Shown here one piece after another: positions 17,723 through 26,383 of a stretch of 64,000 nucleotides of DNA (position 1 is the stretch's first letter; each line of letters opens with the position of its first letter). A program made the translations under genes and the position numbers. The DNA is from Methylobacterium sp. B4 (GTDB lineage Bacteria; Pseudomonadota; Alphaproteobacteria; Rhizobiales; Beijerinckiaceae): positions 186,001 through 250,000 of the forward strand of contig NZ_QJJJ01000005.1 in the NCBI RefSeq assembly GCF_003201865.1. Direction: 5' to 3'. A model generated the notes under the pieces. It saw nothing but the letters and a program-made list of their open reading frames with translations. It did no database searches and had not been told where the DNA came from.

Positions 17723-18328
17723 ATGCTCAGCACAGCGTCGAACGCGCCCGCCGTCGAGGAACGTCCCCTCGAAAAGGCCCTGGGCCATCAGGTTCGCTTG
17801 CTGCGACGGGAGCGCGACCTCTCGGTGGCCGATCTCGGCGCCGCGGCCGGCATCTCGCCGGGCATGATCTCCAAGATCGAGAACGGCGCGATCTCGCCCT
17901 CGCTCGCCTCGATCAATTCGATCGCCTCGGCCCTGAACGTGCCGATCACGGCCCTCTTCGCCGCCTTCGAGGAAACCCGCGACTGCAGCTACGTGAAGCG
18001 CGGCCAGGGCGTGCCGATCGAGCGGCGCGGCACCAAGGTCGGCCATCTCTACGAGTTGCTCGGCGCCGGCATCCGCGGCGACGTGGTGGTGGAGCCCTAC
18101 CTCATCACCCTGGAGACCGAGGCGGAGGCCTATACGAGCTTCCGCCACGTCGGCACGGAGTTCATCTACATGCTGAGCGGCGAGGTGCTCTACCACCATT
18201 CCGGCCAGGACTATCACCTGGAGCCCGGCGACGCGCTGATGTTCGACTCCAACGGCCTGCACGGACCGGCCAAGCTGTTGCGGACGCCGATGACCTATCT
18301 CTCGGTGATCGTCTATCCGCGCGGGTGA
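17723..18328 (+). CDS. XRE-family transcriptional regulator with C-terminal cupin domain
   Basis: This 201-residue regulator has a helix-turn-helix at about residues 18-75 (DLSVADLGAAAGISPGMISK followed by IENGAISPSLASI) and a cupin_2 sensor domain at about 110-200 (TEFIYMLSGEVLYHH, LEPGDALMFDSNGLHGP). Relatives of this architecture control amino-acid, polyamine or sulfur-compound catabolism. The ATG at 17723 gives the usual family length; an earlier in-frame ATG at 17681 is possible. The target is not evident, because the next gene encodes a small secreted protein. Confidence 0.88.
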   Translation: MLSTASNAPAVEERPLEKALGHQVRLLRRERDLSVADLGAAAGISPGMISKIENGAISPSLASINSIASALNVPITALFAAFEETRDCSYVKRGQGVPIERRGTKVGHLYELLGAGIRGDVVVEPYLITLETEAEAYTSFRHVGTEFIYMLSGEVLYHHSGQDYHLEPGDALMFDSNGLHGPAKLLRTPMTYLSVIVYPRG

Positions 18329-18405
18329 GCGCGGGGCGCGGTAAGGATTCGTTCACCATCCGCTGCCAGGCTTTTTCTTCAGGATCGGACGGGAGTTTCC
18401 TTGCG

Positions 18406-18768
18406 ATGACGGGCGGTTGGCAGCGGGCACGCGGTGCCCTCCTCGCCCTTGCCCTCATCCTCGTCTTCGGCGCACCGGTTCCGGCGGCGGACCTGTCGGA
18501 ATTCGGGACGGCCACCCCGCTGCCGCCCTCGGCCCCGCGCTTCTTTCCCCGCGGCGACGGCGAGGCGATCGTCGACCGGCCGCCCCGTCCCCTCCCCCGG
18601 CGTCTCGCCGGATGCGCGCCGCGGATCGCCCCGGTGCCGACCGACGCCCCCGACGACCCAAGCTATGTCGGCTCGGCCTACGGCCTGGGCAAGCCGAGCT
18701 ATTACGGCTTCCGGCCGGGGCTCGGCTACGACGACCCGTTCGGGCGGCCCCTGCGCTACTGTCCCTGA
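18406..18768 (+). CDS. small secreted hypothetical protein
   Basis: This 120-residue protein begins with a signal peptide (RGALLALALILVFGAPVPAADL). The mature part is Pro/Arg/Gly/Tyr-rich with two Cys residues (LAGCAPRI, LRYCP) and a C-terminal series rich in Gly-Tyr-Pro (GLGKPSYYGFRPGLGYDDPFGRP). No domain was recognised. It resembles other short GY/P-rich exported proteins of Methylobacterium. The ATG at 18406 is chosen for the signal peptide; the frame is open upstream but overlaps the regulator gene. Confidence 0.65.
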   Translation: MTGGWQRARGALLALALILVFGAPVPAADLSEFGTATPLPPSAPRFFPRGDGEAIVDRPPRPLPRRLAGCAPRIAPVPTDAPDDPSYVGSAYGLGKPSYYGFRPGLGYDDPFGRPLRYCP

Positions 18769-18856
18769 TCGCCCAAGCCGTCGGCCCGTTGCGCTGGCGC
18801 CGGGAGGAAAGCGGGCCTACCTGTGCCGCGCGCATCGTCACTCCGCGAGCAGCCCC

Positions 18857-19714
18857 ATGCCCGACACCACCCTCCGCTTCGATACCCTCGGACCCTTGCG
18901 CGCGCGGGTCGACGCGTGGCGCCGGGGCGGCGACCGGATCGTGCTGGTGCCGACCATGGGCGCGCTGCATGCGGGCCACCTCGCCCTAGTGACGCATGCC
19001 AAGGCGATCGGCCGGCGGGCGATCGTCAGCATCTTCGTGAACCCGACCCAGTTCGGCCCGACCGAGGATTTTTCGCAGTATCCACGCGACACCCAGGCCG
19101 ATCTCGCGCTCCTCTCGCAGGCGGGCGCCGACGCGGCATGGCTTCCCAGCGTCGAGACCATGTACCCAACGGGCTTCTCGACCCGCATCGAGCCCGGCCC
19201 GGCGGCGGAGGGTCTGTGCGGCTGCTTCCGGCCGGGGCACTTCTCCGGGGTCGCCACCGTGGTGACCAAGCTGATCAACCAAGTGCAGCCCGACATCGCC
19301 CTGTTCGGCGAGAAGGATTTCCAGCAATTGCAGGTGATCCGGGCCGTGACCCGCGACCTCGACCTGCCCGTGACCATCGAGGGCGTGCCGACCTTACGCG
19401 AGACGGACGGCCTCGCCCTCTCTTCGCGCAACCGCTACCTCGATCCGAGCGAGCGATCGATCGCCCCGCGCCTCCACGCGGTGCTGGCCGACATCGCCGA
19501 GCGTCTCGCGCGCGGCGCTGAGGCGGGGCCGCTCGTCGCCGAGGGGATCGCGGCGCTGACGGCGGCGGGTTTCGGCCCGGTGCAATATCTGGAGGTGCGC
19601 GACGCGCAGACGCTCCAGCCCGTCGAACGGGCCGAGCGGGAGGCGCGCGTGCTCGTGGCCGCCTATCTCGGCAAGACGCGGCTCATCGACAACGTGGCGG
19701 TGGTGCCGGCCTGA
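18857..19714 (+). CDS. panC: pantothenate synthetase (pantoate--beta-alanine ligase)
   Basis: This 285-residue enzyme condenses D-pantoate with beta-alanine using ATP in coenzyme A synthesis. Signature motifs are VPTMGALHAGHLALV (HxGH-type nucleotide binding), SIFVNPTQFGPTEDF, GLCGCFRPGHFSGVATVV, LFGEKDFQQLQVI and LALSSRNRYL. The length is standard. The ATG at 18857 gives MPDTTLRFDTL; the open frame upstream overlaps the preceding gene and is a shadow. panB is not adjacent. Confidence 0.96.
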   Translation: MPDTTLRFDTLGPLRARVDAWRRGGDRIVLVPTMGALHAGHLALVTHAKAIGRRAIVSIFVNPTQFGPTEDFSQYPRDTQADLALLSQAGADAAWLPSVETMYPTGFSTRIEPGPAAEGLCGCFRPGHFSGVATVVTKLINQVQPDIALFGEKDFQQLQVIRAVTRDLDLPVTIEGVPTLRETDGLALSSRNRYLDPSERSIAPRLHAVLADIAERLARGAEAGPLVAEGIAALTAAGFGPVQYLEVRDAQTLQPVERAEREARVLVAAYLGKTRLIDNVAVVPA

Positions 19715-19817
19715 ATGGCTTCCGCCGCGCGGGCTCGGTCATCCCGTCTCCGATCCCATCGACCGGAAAGCGGGATCGTACGACTTTCGACTGAACGCTT
19801 CTGGTTGTGCCACGCTC

Positions 19818-19909
19818 CGTCATCGCGCGCGTGAGCGAAGCGATCCAGGGCGCGACTTCCTCCGACGGGATTGCGCCCTGGATTGCTTTGGCTTCGCCTC
19901 GCACGGACG
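19818..19909. repeat. intergenic palindromic repeat (CATCGCG / ATCCAGGGCGC family), copy 1
   Basis: This imperfect palindrome of about 92 bases contains a perfect inner pair, ATCCAGGGCGC (19843-19853) with GCGCCCTGGAT (19873-19883), and outer arms CGTCATCGCG / CGCACGGACG. It lies between panC and the end of cysI. A second, more diverged copy occurs at 47948-48040. The pattern is that of dispersed REP-like elements in Rhizobiales genomes. Confidence 0.75.
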
Positions 19910-19949
19910 AAAGCGCGTCCCGAAGCAAATCCCCGCGCGGATGCCGGCT

Positions 19950-21788
19950 TCAAGCCGCCCGCAACGGCCCCGTGTGCTCGTGGAAGTCCGGACCGTTGCC
20001 GGTCCTGGCCACGAAGCCTGCCCGGATCACGAAGTCACCGAAATGCTCGCCCGGCTGCCGATCCTTGGCGTAGGCGGCAAACAGGGGCTCCAGCGTGTCC
20101 TTGATCTCGCTCGCCGTAACATCCTCGCGGTAGAGCTTGCTCAGGCGGGAGCCGTCGAAGGCGGCGCCGAGATAGAGGTGGTAGCGCTCGGGGCCGCGGC
20201 CGACGAGGCCGATCTCGGAGATGAAGGGCCGGGCGCAGCCATTCGGGCAGCCGGTGGAGCGGATCGTGATCTCCTTCTCCTGCAGGCCGTGCCGGGCGAG
20301 GCTCTCCTCCAACTCGGTGAGGAGATCGGGCAGGTAGCGCTCGCTCTCGGCCAGCGCGAGACCGCAGGTCGGCAGCGCGACGCAGGCGAGCGAACTGCGC
20401 CGGATCGCCGAGGCGCCCCGGGTCAGGCCGTACTCGTCGACGAGCGCATCGATCTCAGGCTTCTTGTCCGCCGGCACGTTGGCGATGATGACGTTCTGGT
20501 TGCCGGTGAGGCGGAAATCGCCCTCGTGGACGCCTGCGATCCGGCGCAGGCCCGAGAGGAATTGCGGTCCGCCCTCGATGTCCTTGATGCGGCCCGACGG
20601 CACGTAGAGCGTGAGGTGGTGACGCCCGTCCTCGCCCTCGACCCAGCCGTAGCGGTCGCCGTTGCCCTCGAAGGTGAAGGGCTTGGGCTCACCCAGCTGC
20701 TTGCCGATGCGCTTCTCGACCTCGGCCCGGAAGGCGTGGAGCCCGAAGCGCTCGATCGTGTACTTGAGCCGGGCGTTCTTGCGGTTCTTGCGGTTCCCCC
20801 AGTCGCGCTGGACCGTCATCACCGCTTCGGCGACCTTGAGGGCGTCTTCCGGCTTGCAGAAGCCCATCACGTCGGCGGTGCGCGGGAAGGTATCGGTCTC
20901 GCCGTGGGTCATGCCCATGCCGCCGCCGACGGTGACGTTCCAGCCCGTCACGCGGTTCTTCTTGTCGAGGATGGCGATGAAGCCGAGATCGTGAGCGAAG
21001 ATGTCGACCTCGTTGGAGGGCGGCACCGCGACCACGGTCTTGAACTTCCGCGGCAGGTAGGTCCTGCCGTAGACCGGCTCGACCTCGGCCGCATCCTCGC
21101 CGCCGACCACGCGCTCGCCGTCGAGCCAGATCTCGCGCCACGCGCCGGTCTTCGGCAGCAGGGTGTCGGAGATGTCCTTGGCGAGTTGGAGCGCGGCCTT
21201 GTGGGCGCCGGCCTGGGCCGGGTTGGTCGCGGCCATGACGTTGCGGTTGACGTCGCCGCAGGCGGCGATGGTGTCGAGCAGCGCCGCGTCGATCGCCGCC
21301 ATGGTGCGCTTGAGGTTCGACTTGATGACGCCGTGATACTGGAAGGTCTGGCGCGTGGTCGCGCGCAGCGCCCCGCCGGCATAGGTCGTGGCGATGTCGT
21401 CGAGGATCAGCCACTGCTTGGGCGTCACGACGCCGCCCGCGATGCGCAGGCGGATCATGAAGCTGTAGGCCTTCTCGAGCTTCTTCTTGGTGCGCTCCGC
21501 CCGGATGTCCCGGTCGTCCTGCATGTACATGCCGTGGAACTTGACGAGCTGGCCGTCATCCTCGGAGATCGCGCCGGTGGCGTGCTTGAGGAGCCCGTCG
21601 GCGAGGCCCCCGCGCAGGTAGCCGCTGGCGATCTTCAGGTGCTCGTTATGGGCGAGCCCCGCGGCACGGGCGGCCTCCGCATCCGTGATCGGGCGGTCGG
21701 TCGGCGGCGTCTCGTAGCGGCGCGCGCCGATGCCGGGCGTGTCCACGGCGGGGCCATCAGGGGTGTCGATCGGCTTGTGGTCGTCCAT
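19950..21788 (-). CDS. cysI: sulfite reductase hemoprotein (nitrite/sulfite reductase family)
   Basis: This 612-residue siroheme/4Fe-4S enzyme reduces sulfite to sulfide with six electrons. The cluster-siroheme ligands are all present as C-X5-C-X38-C-X3-C (about Cys469, Cys475, Cys514 and Cys518, in ALPTCGLAL and TGCPNGCARP). Two ferredoxin-like and two siroheme half-domains are seen (TARQTFQYHGVIKSNLK; TGNQNVIIANV). It is followed upstream on the same strand by the flavoprotein gene, with a large palindromic repeat between. The ATG at 21788 starts MDDHKPIDTP; the frame extends upstream only through repeat sequence. Confidence 0.93.
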   Translation of the reverse strand: MDDHKPIDTPDGPAVDTPGIGARRYETPPTDRPITDAEAARAAGLAHNEHLKIASGYLRGGLADGLLKHATGAISEDDGQLVKFHGMYMQDDRDIRAERTKKKLEKAYSFMIRLRIAGGVVTPKQWLILDDIATTYAGGALRATTRQTFQYHGVIKSNLKRTMAAIDAALLDTIAACGDVNRNVMAATNPAQAGAHKAALQLAKDISDTLLPKTGAWREIWLDGERVVGGEDAAEVEPVYGRTYLPRKFKTVVAVPPSNEVDIFAHDLGFIAILDKKNRVTGWNVTVGGGMGMTHGETDTFPRTADVMGFCKPEDALKVAEAVMTVQRDWGNRKNRKNARLKYTIERFGLHAFRAEVEKRIGKQLGEPKPFTFEGNGDRYGWVEGEDGRHHLTLYVPSGRIKDIEGGPQFLSGLRRIAGVHEGDFRLTGNQNVIIANVPADKKPEIDALVDEYGLTRGASAIRRSSLACVALPTCGLALAESERYLPDLLTELEESLARHGLQEKEITIRSTGCPNGCARPFISEIGLVGRGPERYHLYLGAAFDGSRLSKLYREDVTASEIKDTLEPLFAAYAKDRQPGEHFGDFVIRAGFVARTGNGPDFHEHTGPLRAA

Positions 21789-21812
21789 GGCGGTGATCCG
21801 TTTCGCACTCAG

Positions 21813-21982
21813 CCCTCCCCCCTCTGCGGGGGAGGGTAGCCCTCGCTTCAGCGAGGGTCGGGAGAGGGGAGCGCCCTGTCCGGAAAAGTCTCGACAGCAC
21901 GGGCCGCGCCTTCCTCGGCGCCGTCGCACTGCCCCTCTCCCGCCTCGCTGCGCTCGGCACCCTCCCCCGCAGAGGGGGAGGG
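21813..21982. repeat. 170-base intergenic palindromic element, copy 1
   Basis: The ends are inverted copies of a CCCTCCCCC-TCTGCGGGGGAGGG block (21813-21836 and 21959-21982). Inside are a GAGGG-loop-CCCTC hairpin (CCTCGCTTCAGCGAGG), a GGGAGAGGGG/CCCCTCTCCCG pair and a unique core with GTCCGGAAAAG. Read on the minus strand it has the same block order as the element at 27809-27939. It separates cysJ from cysI and may affect their relative expression. Confidence 0.8.
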
Positions 21983-21993
21983 TTAGGTGAACT

Positions 21994-23781
21994 TCAGTAA
22001 ACGTCCTGCTGGTAGCGACGGGCGCGCTCCAGCGAGGCGACATGCGCCTCGGCATCGGCGCTGCTCAGGCCCTTCACGCTCTCGAAGGCGCGCACCACGG
22101 CGGCGCGCACGTCCTTGGCCATGTTCTTGGCGTCGCCGCAGACGTAGAAATGGGCACCGCCATCGAGCCATTCCACCACCTCGGCGGCATGTGCGTCGAT
22201 CCGATCCTGAACGTAGATCTTCTCCGGCTGGTCGCGGGAGAAAGCCACGTCGATCTTGGCCAGCGAGCCGTCCTCCAGCGCGTCCTGCCATTCGAGCTGG
22301 TACAGGAAGTCGTGGGTGAAGTGGCGGTCGCCGAAGAACAGCCAGGAGCGGCCCGGCGCTTCCGTGGCGCGGCGCTCCTGCACGAAGGCGCGGAACGGCG
22401 CCACGCCGGTGCCGGGACCGACCATGATGATGTCGGTGGCCGGGTCCGAGGGCAGGCGGAAATGCTTGTTCGGCTTCACCCGCACCCGCAGCTTGGCGCC
22501 GTTGGCGATGCGGTCGGCCACATGCACCGAGGCGACGCCGGCGCGAGCGCGGCCGTGAGTCTCGTAGCGCACGGCCGCGATGGTGAGATGGACCTCGTCG
22601 CCGACTTCCTTGCGCGAGGAGGCGATGGAGTAGGCCCGCGGCGGTAGCGGCCGGGTCACGGTGTTGAGGTGCTCGGCGGTCAGCGCGGTCGGGAAGCGCT
22701 CGATCAGGTCGATCAGGTGGCGCCCCTCGATCCAGGCCTTCACCTCGCCGCTCTCGACGAATTTTTGCGCGTCGGCATGGCCGGTCGCCTTGGCGAAGCG
22801 CTCGACCGTGGTGGGCGAGAGCGTGGTGATGTCGCGCTCGGCCAGCAGCGCCCGGCGCAAGGCCTCGTCGCCAGCAAGCCCGGTGGCGCGCAGAATCTCG
22901 TCCACGAGCTGCGGGTCGTTCTCCGGGAAGATCTCCAGGGAATCGCCCGGCTCGTAGGCCGGCGCGCCACCCTCGAATTCGAGGGCGAGATGGATCGTCT
23001 CCTTGTCGGAGCGGGACGAATTGAGGTTCACGTGGTCGATCACCTCGACCACGACCGGCTCGCGGCTGACCTCGCCGTCCTCGTCCTCGGCGCCGGCGCG
23101 GAAATCGACCGCCACGACGTTGTCGGCCGGGACTTCTGCCGGCGCCAGCGCCTTCAGCGCGCCCTTGATCCAGTCGGCGGCCGGCTTCTCGAAATCGAGG
23201 TCGAGATCGGCGCGGTCCGCGGCCCGCTTGGCGCCCAAAGCCTCGAAGCGCGCGTCGAGCGCCTTCCCGATGGCACAGAACTCGGCGTAGCTCGTGTCGC
23301 CGAGAGCCAGCACGCCGAACTGGACGCCGTCCAGCCGAGGGGCATCCTCGCCCATCAGCTCGCCGTAGGCCCGCACGGCGCGGGCCGGCGGCTCGCCCTC
23401 GCCCCAGGTCGCGACGATGGCGATGAGCTTGCCGGCCTTGGGCAGCGTGGCGAGGTCGAGATCGGCGAAGTCCACGATCTTCGGCTTGAAGCCCTGCTTG
23501 CGTGCGAGCTTGTTCACGTCGCTCGCGAGCTTTTCGGAATTGCCCGATTCGGAAGCGAACAGGATCGTCAGCGGCTCGGCCGCCTTCGGAGGCGCGACCG
23601 GGGCCGCGACCGCCGCGGCGGGCTGGCCGGAGGCGGCGTCGAGCCCCGCGAGAAAGCCCGTGAGCCACGCGCGCTGGATCGGCGTCGCCGCGCAGAGCGC
23701 CGCGTCGAGATGGGCCCGTTCCTGATCTCCGAAGGGAGCGGTGCGGGGGAGGAGTGCTTGCCTGGACATCGTGGGTGCCAT
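21994..23781 (-). CDS. cysJ: sulfite reductase flavoprotein subunit (CysJ-like)
   Basis: This 595-residue FMN/FAD reductase passes electrons from NADPH to the hemoprotein subunit. The flavodoxin part (about residues 70-215) has ILFASESGNSEKLASD and LGDTSYAEFCAIGK. The FAD part has YSIASSRKEVGDEVHLT, the NADPH part has VGPGTGVAPFRAFVQERR, and the C terminus ends in the expected aromatic residue (QQDVY). An alternative ATG at 23769 (MSRQALLP) is equally plausible, since neither has a clear SD. It heads a cysJ-cysI unit, spaced by a 170-base palindromic element. Confidence 0.92.
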   Translation of the reverse strand: MAPTMSRQALLPRTAPFGDQERAHLDAALCAATPIQRAWLTGFLAGLDAASGQPAAAVAAPVAPPKAAEPLTILFASESGNSEKLASDVNKLARKQGFKPKIVDFADLDLATLPKAGKLIAIVATWGEGEPPARAVRAYGELMGEDAPRLDGVQFGVLALGDTSYAEFCAIGKALDARFEALGAKRAADRADLDLDFEKPAADWIKGALKALAPAEVPADNVVAVDFRAGAEDEDGEVSREPVVVEVIDHVNLNSSRSDKETIHLALEFEGGAPAYEPGDSLEIFPENDPQLVDEILRATGLAGDEALRRALLAERDITTLSPTTVERFAKATGHADAQKFVESGEVKAWIEGRHLIDLIERFPTALTAEHLNTVTRPLPPRAYSIASSRKEVGDEVHLTIAAVRYETHGRARAGVASVHVADRIANGAKLRVRVKPNKHFRLPSDPATDIIMVGPGTGVAPFRAFVQERRATEAPGRSWLFFGDRHFTHDFLYQLEWQDALEDGSLAKIDVAFSRDQPEKIYVQDRIDAHAAEVVEWLDGGAHFYVCGDAKNMAKDVRAAVVRAFESVKGLSSADAEAHVASLERARRYQQDVY

Positions 23782-23881
23782 GTCGTCTGCCGTGGCGCCG
23801 CTGTCAACGGCGAAATGTCCGTTTTAAAGAACGCCCGGAGAAGAGAAGAGATTGTTCGTTGCTGCGACGCAAAAAGGAAGA

Positions 23882-24385
23882 TTATTCTCCAACCACCGAG
23901 AGGCGCGGCTCGGGCCGCCCCCGTGGCGGGGGTGCCGGCAGCGGCAGGGCGGTGGTGGATTTGACCTTCTCCATCGCGAATCGCGAGGTCACGTTCTTGA
24001 GAGGAAGCGTCGCGATCAGGTGCTTGTAAAAGGTGTCGTAGGCGGCCATGTCGGCGACCACGACGCGCAGCATGTAATCGACGTCGCCGGCCATGCGGTA
24101 GAATTCCAGCACCTCCGGCATCGCCGCGATCCGGTCCGCGAATCGCTCCAGCCAGTCCTTGGAATGATCGGCCGTCTCGATGGAGACGAAGACGGTGAGG
24201 CCGAGCCCGAGCTTCACCGGGTCGAGCACGGCAACGCGCCGGTCGATCACGCCGTCGGCCTCCAGCCGCTGGATGCGCTTCCAGCACGGGGTCTGCGACA
24301 GCCCGACCTGCTCGCCGATGGCGGCGATGGAGAGCGTGGCGTCCTTCTGCAGGAGGGCGAGGATCTTCAGGTCGATGGAATCCAA
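23882..24385 (-). CDS. Lrp/AsnC-family transcriptional regulator
   Basis: This protein of about 167 residues has a winged HTH (LDSIDLKILALLQKDATLS, GEQVGLSQTPCWKRIQRLEADGVI) and an RAM/AsnC effector domain (VFVSIETADHSKDW; FYRMAGDVDYMLRVVV). The best start is TTG at 24385, preceded four bases away by a strong SD (GGAGAGG) and matching the usual N terminus of the family. A frame extension to 24490 lacks an SD. It lies between cysJ and the divergent cysHDN operon and is a candidate regulator of sulfur assimilation, for example in response to a sulfur amino acid. Confidence 0.87.
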   Translation of the reverse strand: MDSIDLKILALLQKDATLSIAAIGEQVGLSQTPCWKRIQRLEADGVIDRRVAVLDPVKLGLGLTVFVSIETADHSKDWLERFADRIAAMPEVLEFYRMAGDVDYMLRVVVADMAAYDTFYKHLIATLPLKNVTSRFAMEKVKSTTALPLPAPPPRGRPEPRLSVVGE

Positions 24386-24483
24386 GGGGCCTCTCCAAAG
24401 CTCGTAGCGAGGATCGCGCGCCGTAACGACCTCGCCGGAGGCCGGGCCGCGCAACACCTTACTGAGAAGAATATTTTCTATTA

Positions 24484-24516
24484 CCGGCAACGATCCGCCC
24501 TGAAGGTCGTTGCCGG
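24484..24516. repeat. 10-bp perfect hairpin in the Lrp-cysH intergenic region
   Basis: CCGGCAACGA (24484-24493) and TCGTTGCCGG (24507-24516) flank a 13-base loop. It lies between the Lrp-type gene and the cysH promoter. There is no T run, so it is more likely an operator or RNA structure than a terminator. Confidence 0.45.
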
Positions 24517-24564
24517 GTCATTCGCGCCGCAGCGCAGGATTGCGTGCGCAGCGGCACCGACGCC

Positions 24565-24593
24565 TTGACAGCGTTCGTTATAGCGAACATTTC
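24565..24593 (+). promoter_or_regulatory. predicted cysHDN promoter with palindromic operator in the spacer
   Basis: A consensus -35 box TTGACA (24565-24570) is followed by GTTCG-TTATAG-CGAAC (24573-24588), whose arms are perfect inverted repeats. A weak -10-like CATTTC lies at 24588-24593 (17-base spacer). The start codon of cysH is 37 bases further. A repressor binding the palindrome would block the promoter. The regulator is unknown. Confidence 0.5.
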
Positions 24594-24629
24594 AGAACTC
24601 CGACAAGCAGGCAATCCGATTTTACGCAC

Positions 24630-25454
24630 ATGACCGCTGCCCTCGTCCGGGCGGCCCGGGACCTCGCCGAAGCCATGGCGGGGCAGGATCTTCGGGGGCG
24701 CATCCGCCTCGTGGAGGACCGCATCCCCGGCCGGCTCGTCTTCACCACCAGTCTCGGCATCGAGGATCAGGCGCTCACGCACGCGCTCGCCTTGAACAAG
24801 GGCCGTACCGAGATCGTCACCCTCGATACCGGCCGGCTCTTCCCCGAGACCTACGACGTCTGGACCGAGACGGAGGCCGCCTACGGCATCCGCATCCGCG
24901 TCTACGCGCCGGAGCGGGTGGCCGAGGAGGACTTCGTGGCGCGCGAGGGCATCAACGGCTTCCGCCACTCGGTGGCCGCGCGGCAGGCCTGCTGCGGCTT
25001 CCGCAAGGTCGAGCCGCTCGGGCGCGCCCTCGACGGCGCGGCGGCGTGGTTCACGGGGCTTCGCGCCGGCCAGTCGGCCAACCGGGCCGACACGCCGCTG
25101 GCGGAGGCCGACGAGGGCCGCGGGCTGATCAAGGTCAACCCGCTGGCCGACTGGTCGCGCGCCGACATCGACCGCTTCGTGCACGACAACTTCATTCCCT
25201 ACAACGCCCTGCACGATCGCGGCTTCCCCTCGATCGGCTGCGCCCCCTGCACCCGCGCCGTGAAGATCGGCGAGGACGAGCGCGCGGGCCGCTGGTGGTG
25301 GGAACAGGAATCCAAGCGGGAGTGCGGCCTGCACCTGCACGCCCCCGAAGGCGAAGAAACCTTGAAGGACGTGGCTCCCGGACAGGAAGCCGCCGCTTTC
25401 GAGGAGCCGGCGAGCGCCGCGACCTCACGCGAACAGAGAAGGGAACTGGTTTGA
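24630..25454 (+). CDS. cysH: phosphoadenylyl/adenylyl-sulfate reductase, Fe-S type
   Basis: This 274-residue reductase releases sulfite from APS/PAPS. It carries the paired-cysteine cluster motif, Cys121-Cys122 in ACCGFRK and Cys204/Cys207 in GCAPC, which binds a 4Fe-4S cluster and is typical of enzymes that accept APS. The redox-active Cys232 is in ECGLH. Other motifs are [12 protein letters not shown] and [10 protein letters not shown]. The ATG at 24630 gives the normal length. Its stop overlaps the cysD start (ATGA), so cysH, cysD and cysN form a tight operon. No cysC kinase is seen, consistent with APS use. Confidence 0.94.
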   Translation: MTAALVRAARDLAEAMAGQDLRGRIRLVEDRIPGRLVFTTSLGIEDQALTHALALNKGRTEIVTLDTGRLFPETYDVWTETEAAYGIRIRVYAPERVAEEDFVAREGINGFRHSVAARQACCGFRKVEPLGRALDGAAAWFTGLRAGQSANRADTPLAEADEGRGLIKVNPLADWSRADIDRFVHDNFIPYNALHDRGFPSIGCAPCTRAVKIGEDERAGRWWWEQESKRECGLHLHAPEGEETLKDVAPGQEAAAFEEPASAATSREQRRELV

Positions 25455-26383
25455 TGAGCGCCGCCGTCGCCGCGCCCGCGCGCACCCGCCTGACGCATCT
25501 CCAGCGTCTGGAGGCCGAGAGCATCCACATCTTCCGGGAGGCGGTCGCCGAGGCCGAGAACCCGGTGATGCTCTACTCGATCGGCAAGGACTCCTCCGTC
25601 CTGCTGCATCTGGCGCTCAAGGCCTTCGCGCCGGGACGCCTGCCGTTCCCCCTGATGCACATCGACACGACTTGGAAGTTCCGCGAGATGATCGCCTTCC
25701 GCGATCGGCGCGTGAAGGAGCTCGGCCTCGAACTCATCGTGCACACCAACCAGGACGGGCTCGCCAAAGGCATCGGCCCGGTCAGCCACGGCTCGGAAGT
25801 GCACACCGACGTGATGAAGACGCAGGCCCTGCGGCAGGCGCTCGACACGTACAAGTTCGACGCGGCCTTCGGCGGCGCGCGCCGCGACGAGGAGGCGAGC
25901 CGCGCCAAGGAGCGCATCATCAGCTTGCGCAACGCGCAGCACCGCTGGGACCCCAAGCGCCAGCGCGCCGAGCCGTGGCACCTCTACAATTTCAAGAAGC
26001 GGCGCGGCGAAAGCTTCCGCGTGTTCCCGCTCTCGAACTGGACCGAGCTCGATATCTGGCTCTACATCGAGCAGGAAAACATTCCGATCGTGCCGCTCTA
26101 CTTCGCCGCCGAGCGGCCTGTGGTCGAGCGCGACGGCCAGCTCATCATGGTCGATGACGAGCGCCTGCCGCTGGAGGCGGGCGAGACGCCGGAACTGCGA
26201 ACCGTCCGCTTCCGCACGCTCGGCTGCTACCCGCTCACCGGCGCGGTCGAGAGCCCGGCCGCGACCCTGCCGGAGATCATCGGCGAGACGCTGGCCGCCC
26301 GCACCTCGGAGCGCCAGGGCCGGGTGATCGACAAGGACGGCGCCGGCGCCATGGAGCGCAAGAAGCAGGAGGGCTATTTCTGA
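25454..26383 (+). CDS. cysD: sulfate adenylyltransferase subunit 2
   Basis: This 309-residue PP-loop ATP pyrophosphatase subunit makes adenosine 5'-phosphosulfate from sulfate and ATP with CysN. It has [18 protein letters not shown] (PP-loop), [37 protein letters not shown] and the C-terminal [21 protein letters not shown]. The ATG overlaps the stop codon of cysH, and the final TGATG overlaps the cysN start, indicating translational coupling through the operon. Confidence 0.96.
   Translation: MSAAVAAPARTRLTHLQRLEAESIHIFREAVAEAENPVMLYSIGKDSSVLLHLALKAFAPGRLPFPLMHIDTTWKFREMIAFRDRRVKELGLELIVHTNQDGLAKGIGPVSHGSEVHTDVMKTQALRQALDTYKFDAAFGGARRDEEASRAKERIISLRNAQHRWDPKRQRAEPWHLYNFKKRRGESFRVFPLSNWTELDIWLYIEQENIPIVPLYFAAERPVVERDGQLIMVDDERLPLEAGETPELRTVRFRTLGCYPLTGAVESPAATLPEIIGETLAARTSERQGRVIDKDGAGAMERKKQEGYF

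Noticed and set aside
24430..24490. N-terminal extension of the Lrp-type regulator to 24490
   Set aside because: The extra 35 codons have no SD and no family match; TTG 24385 with GGAGAGG fits the family N terminus.
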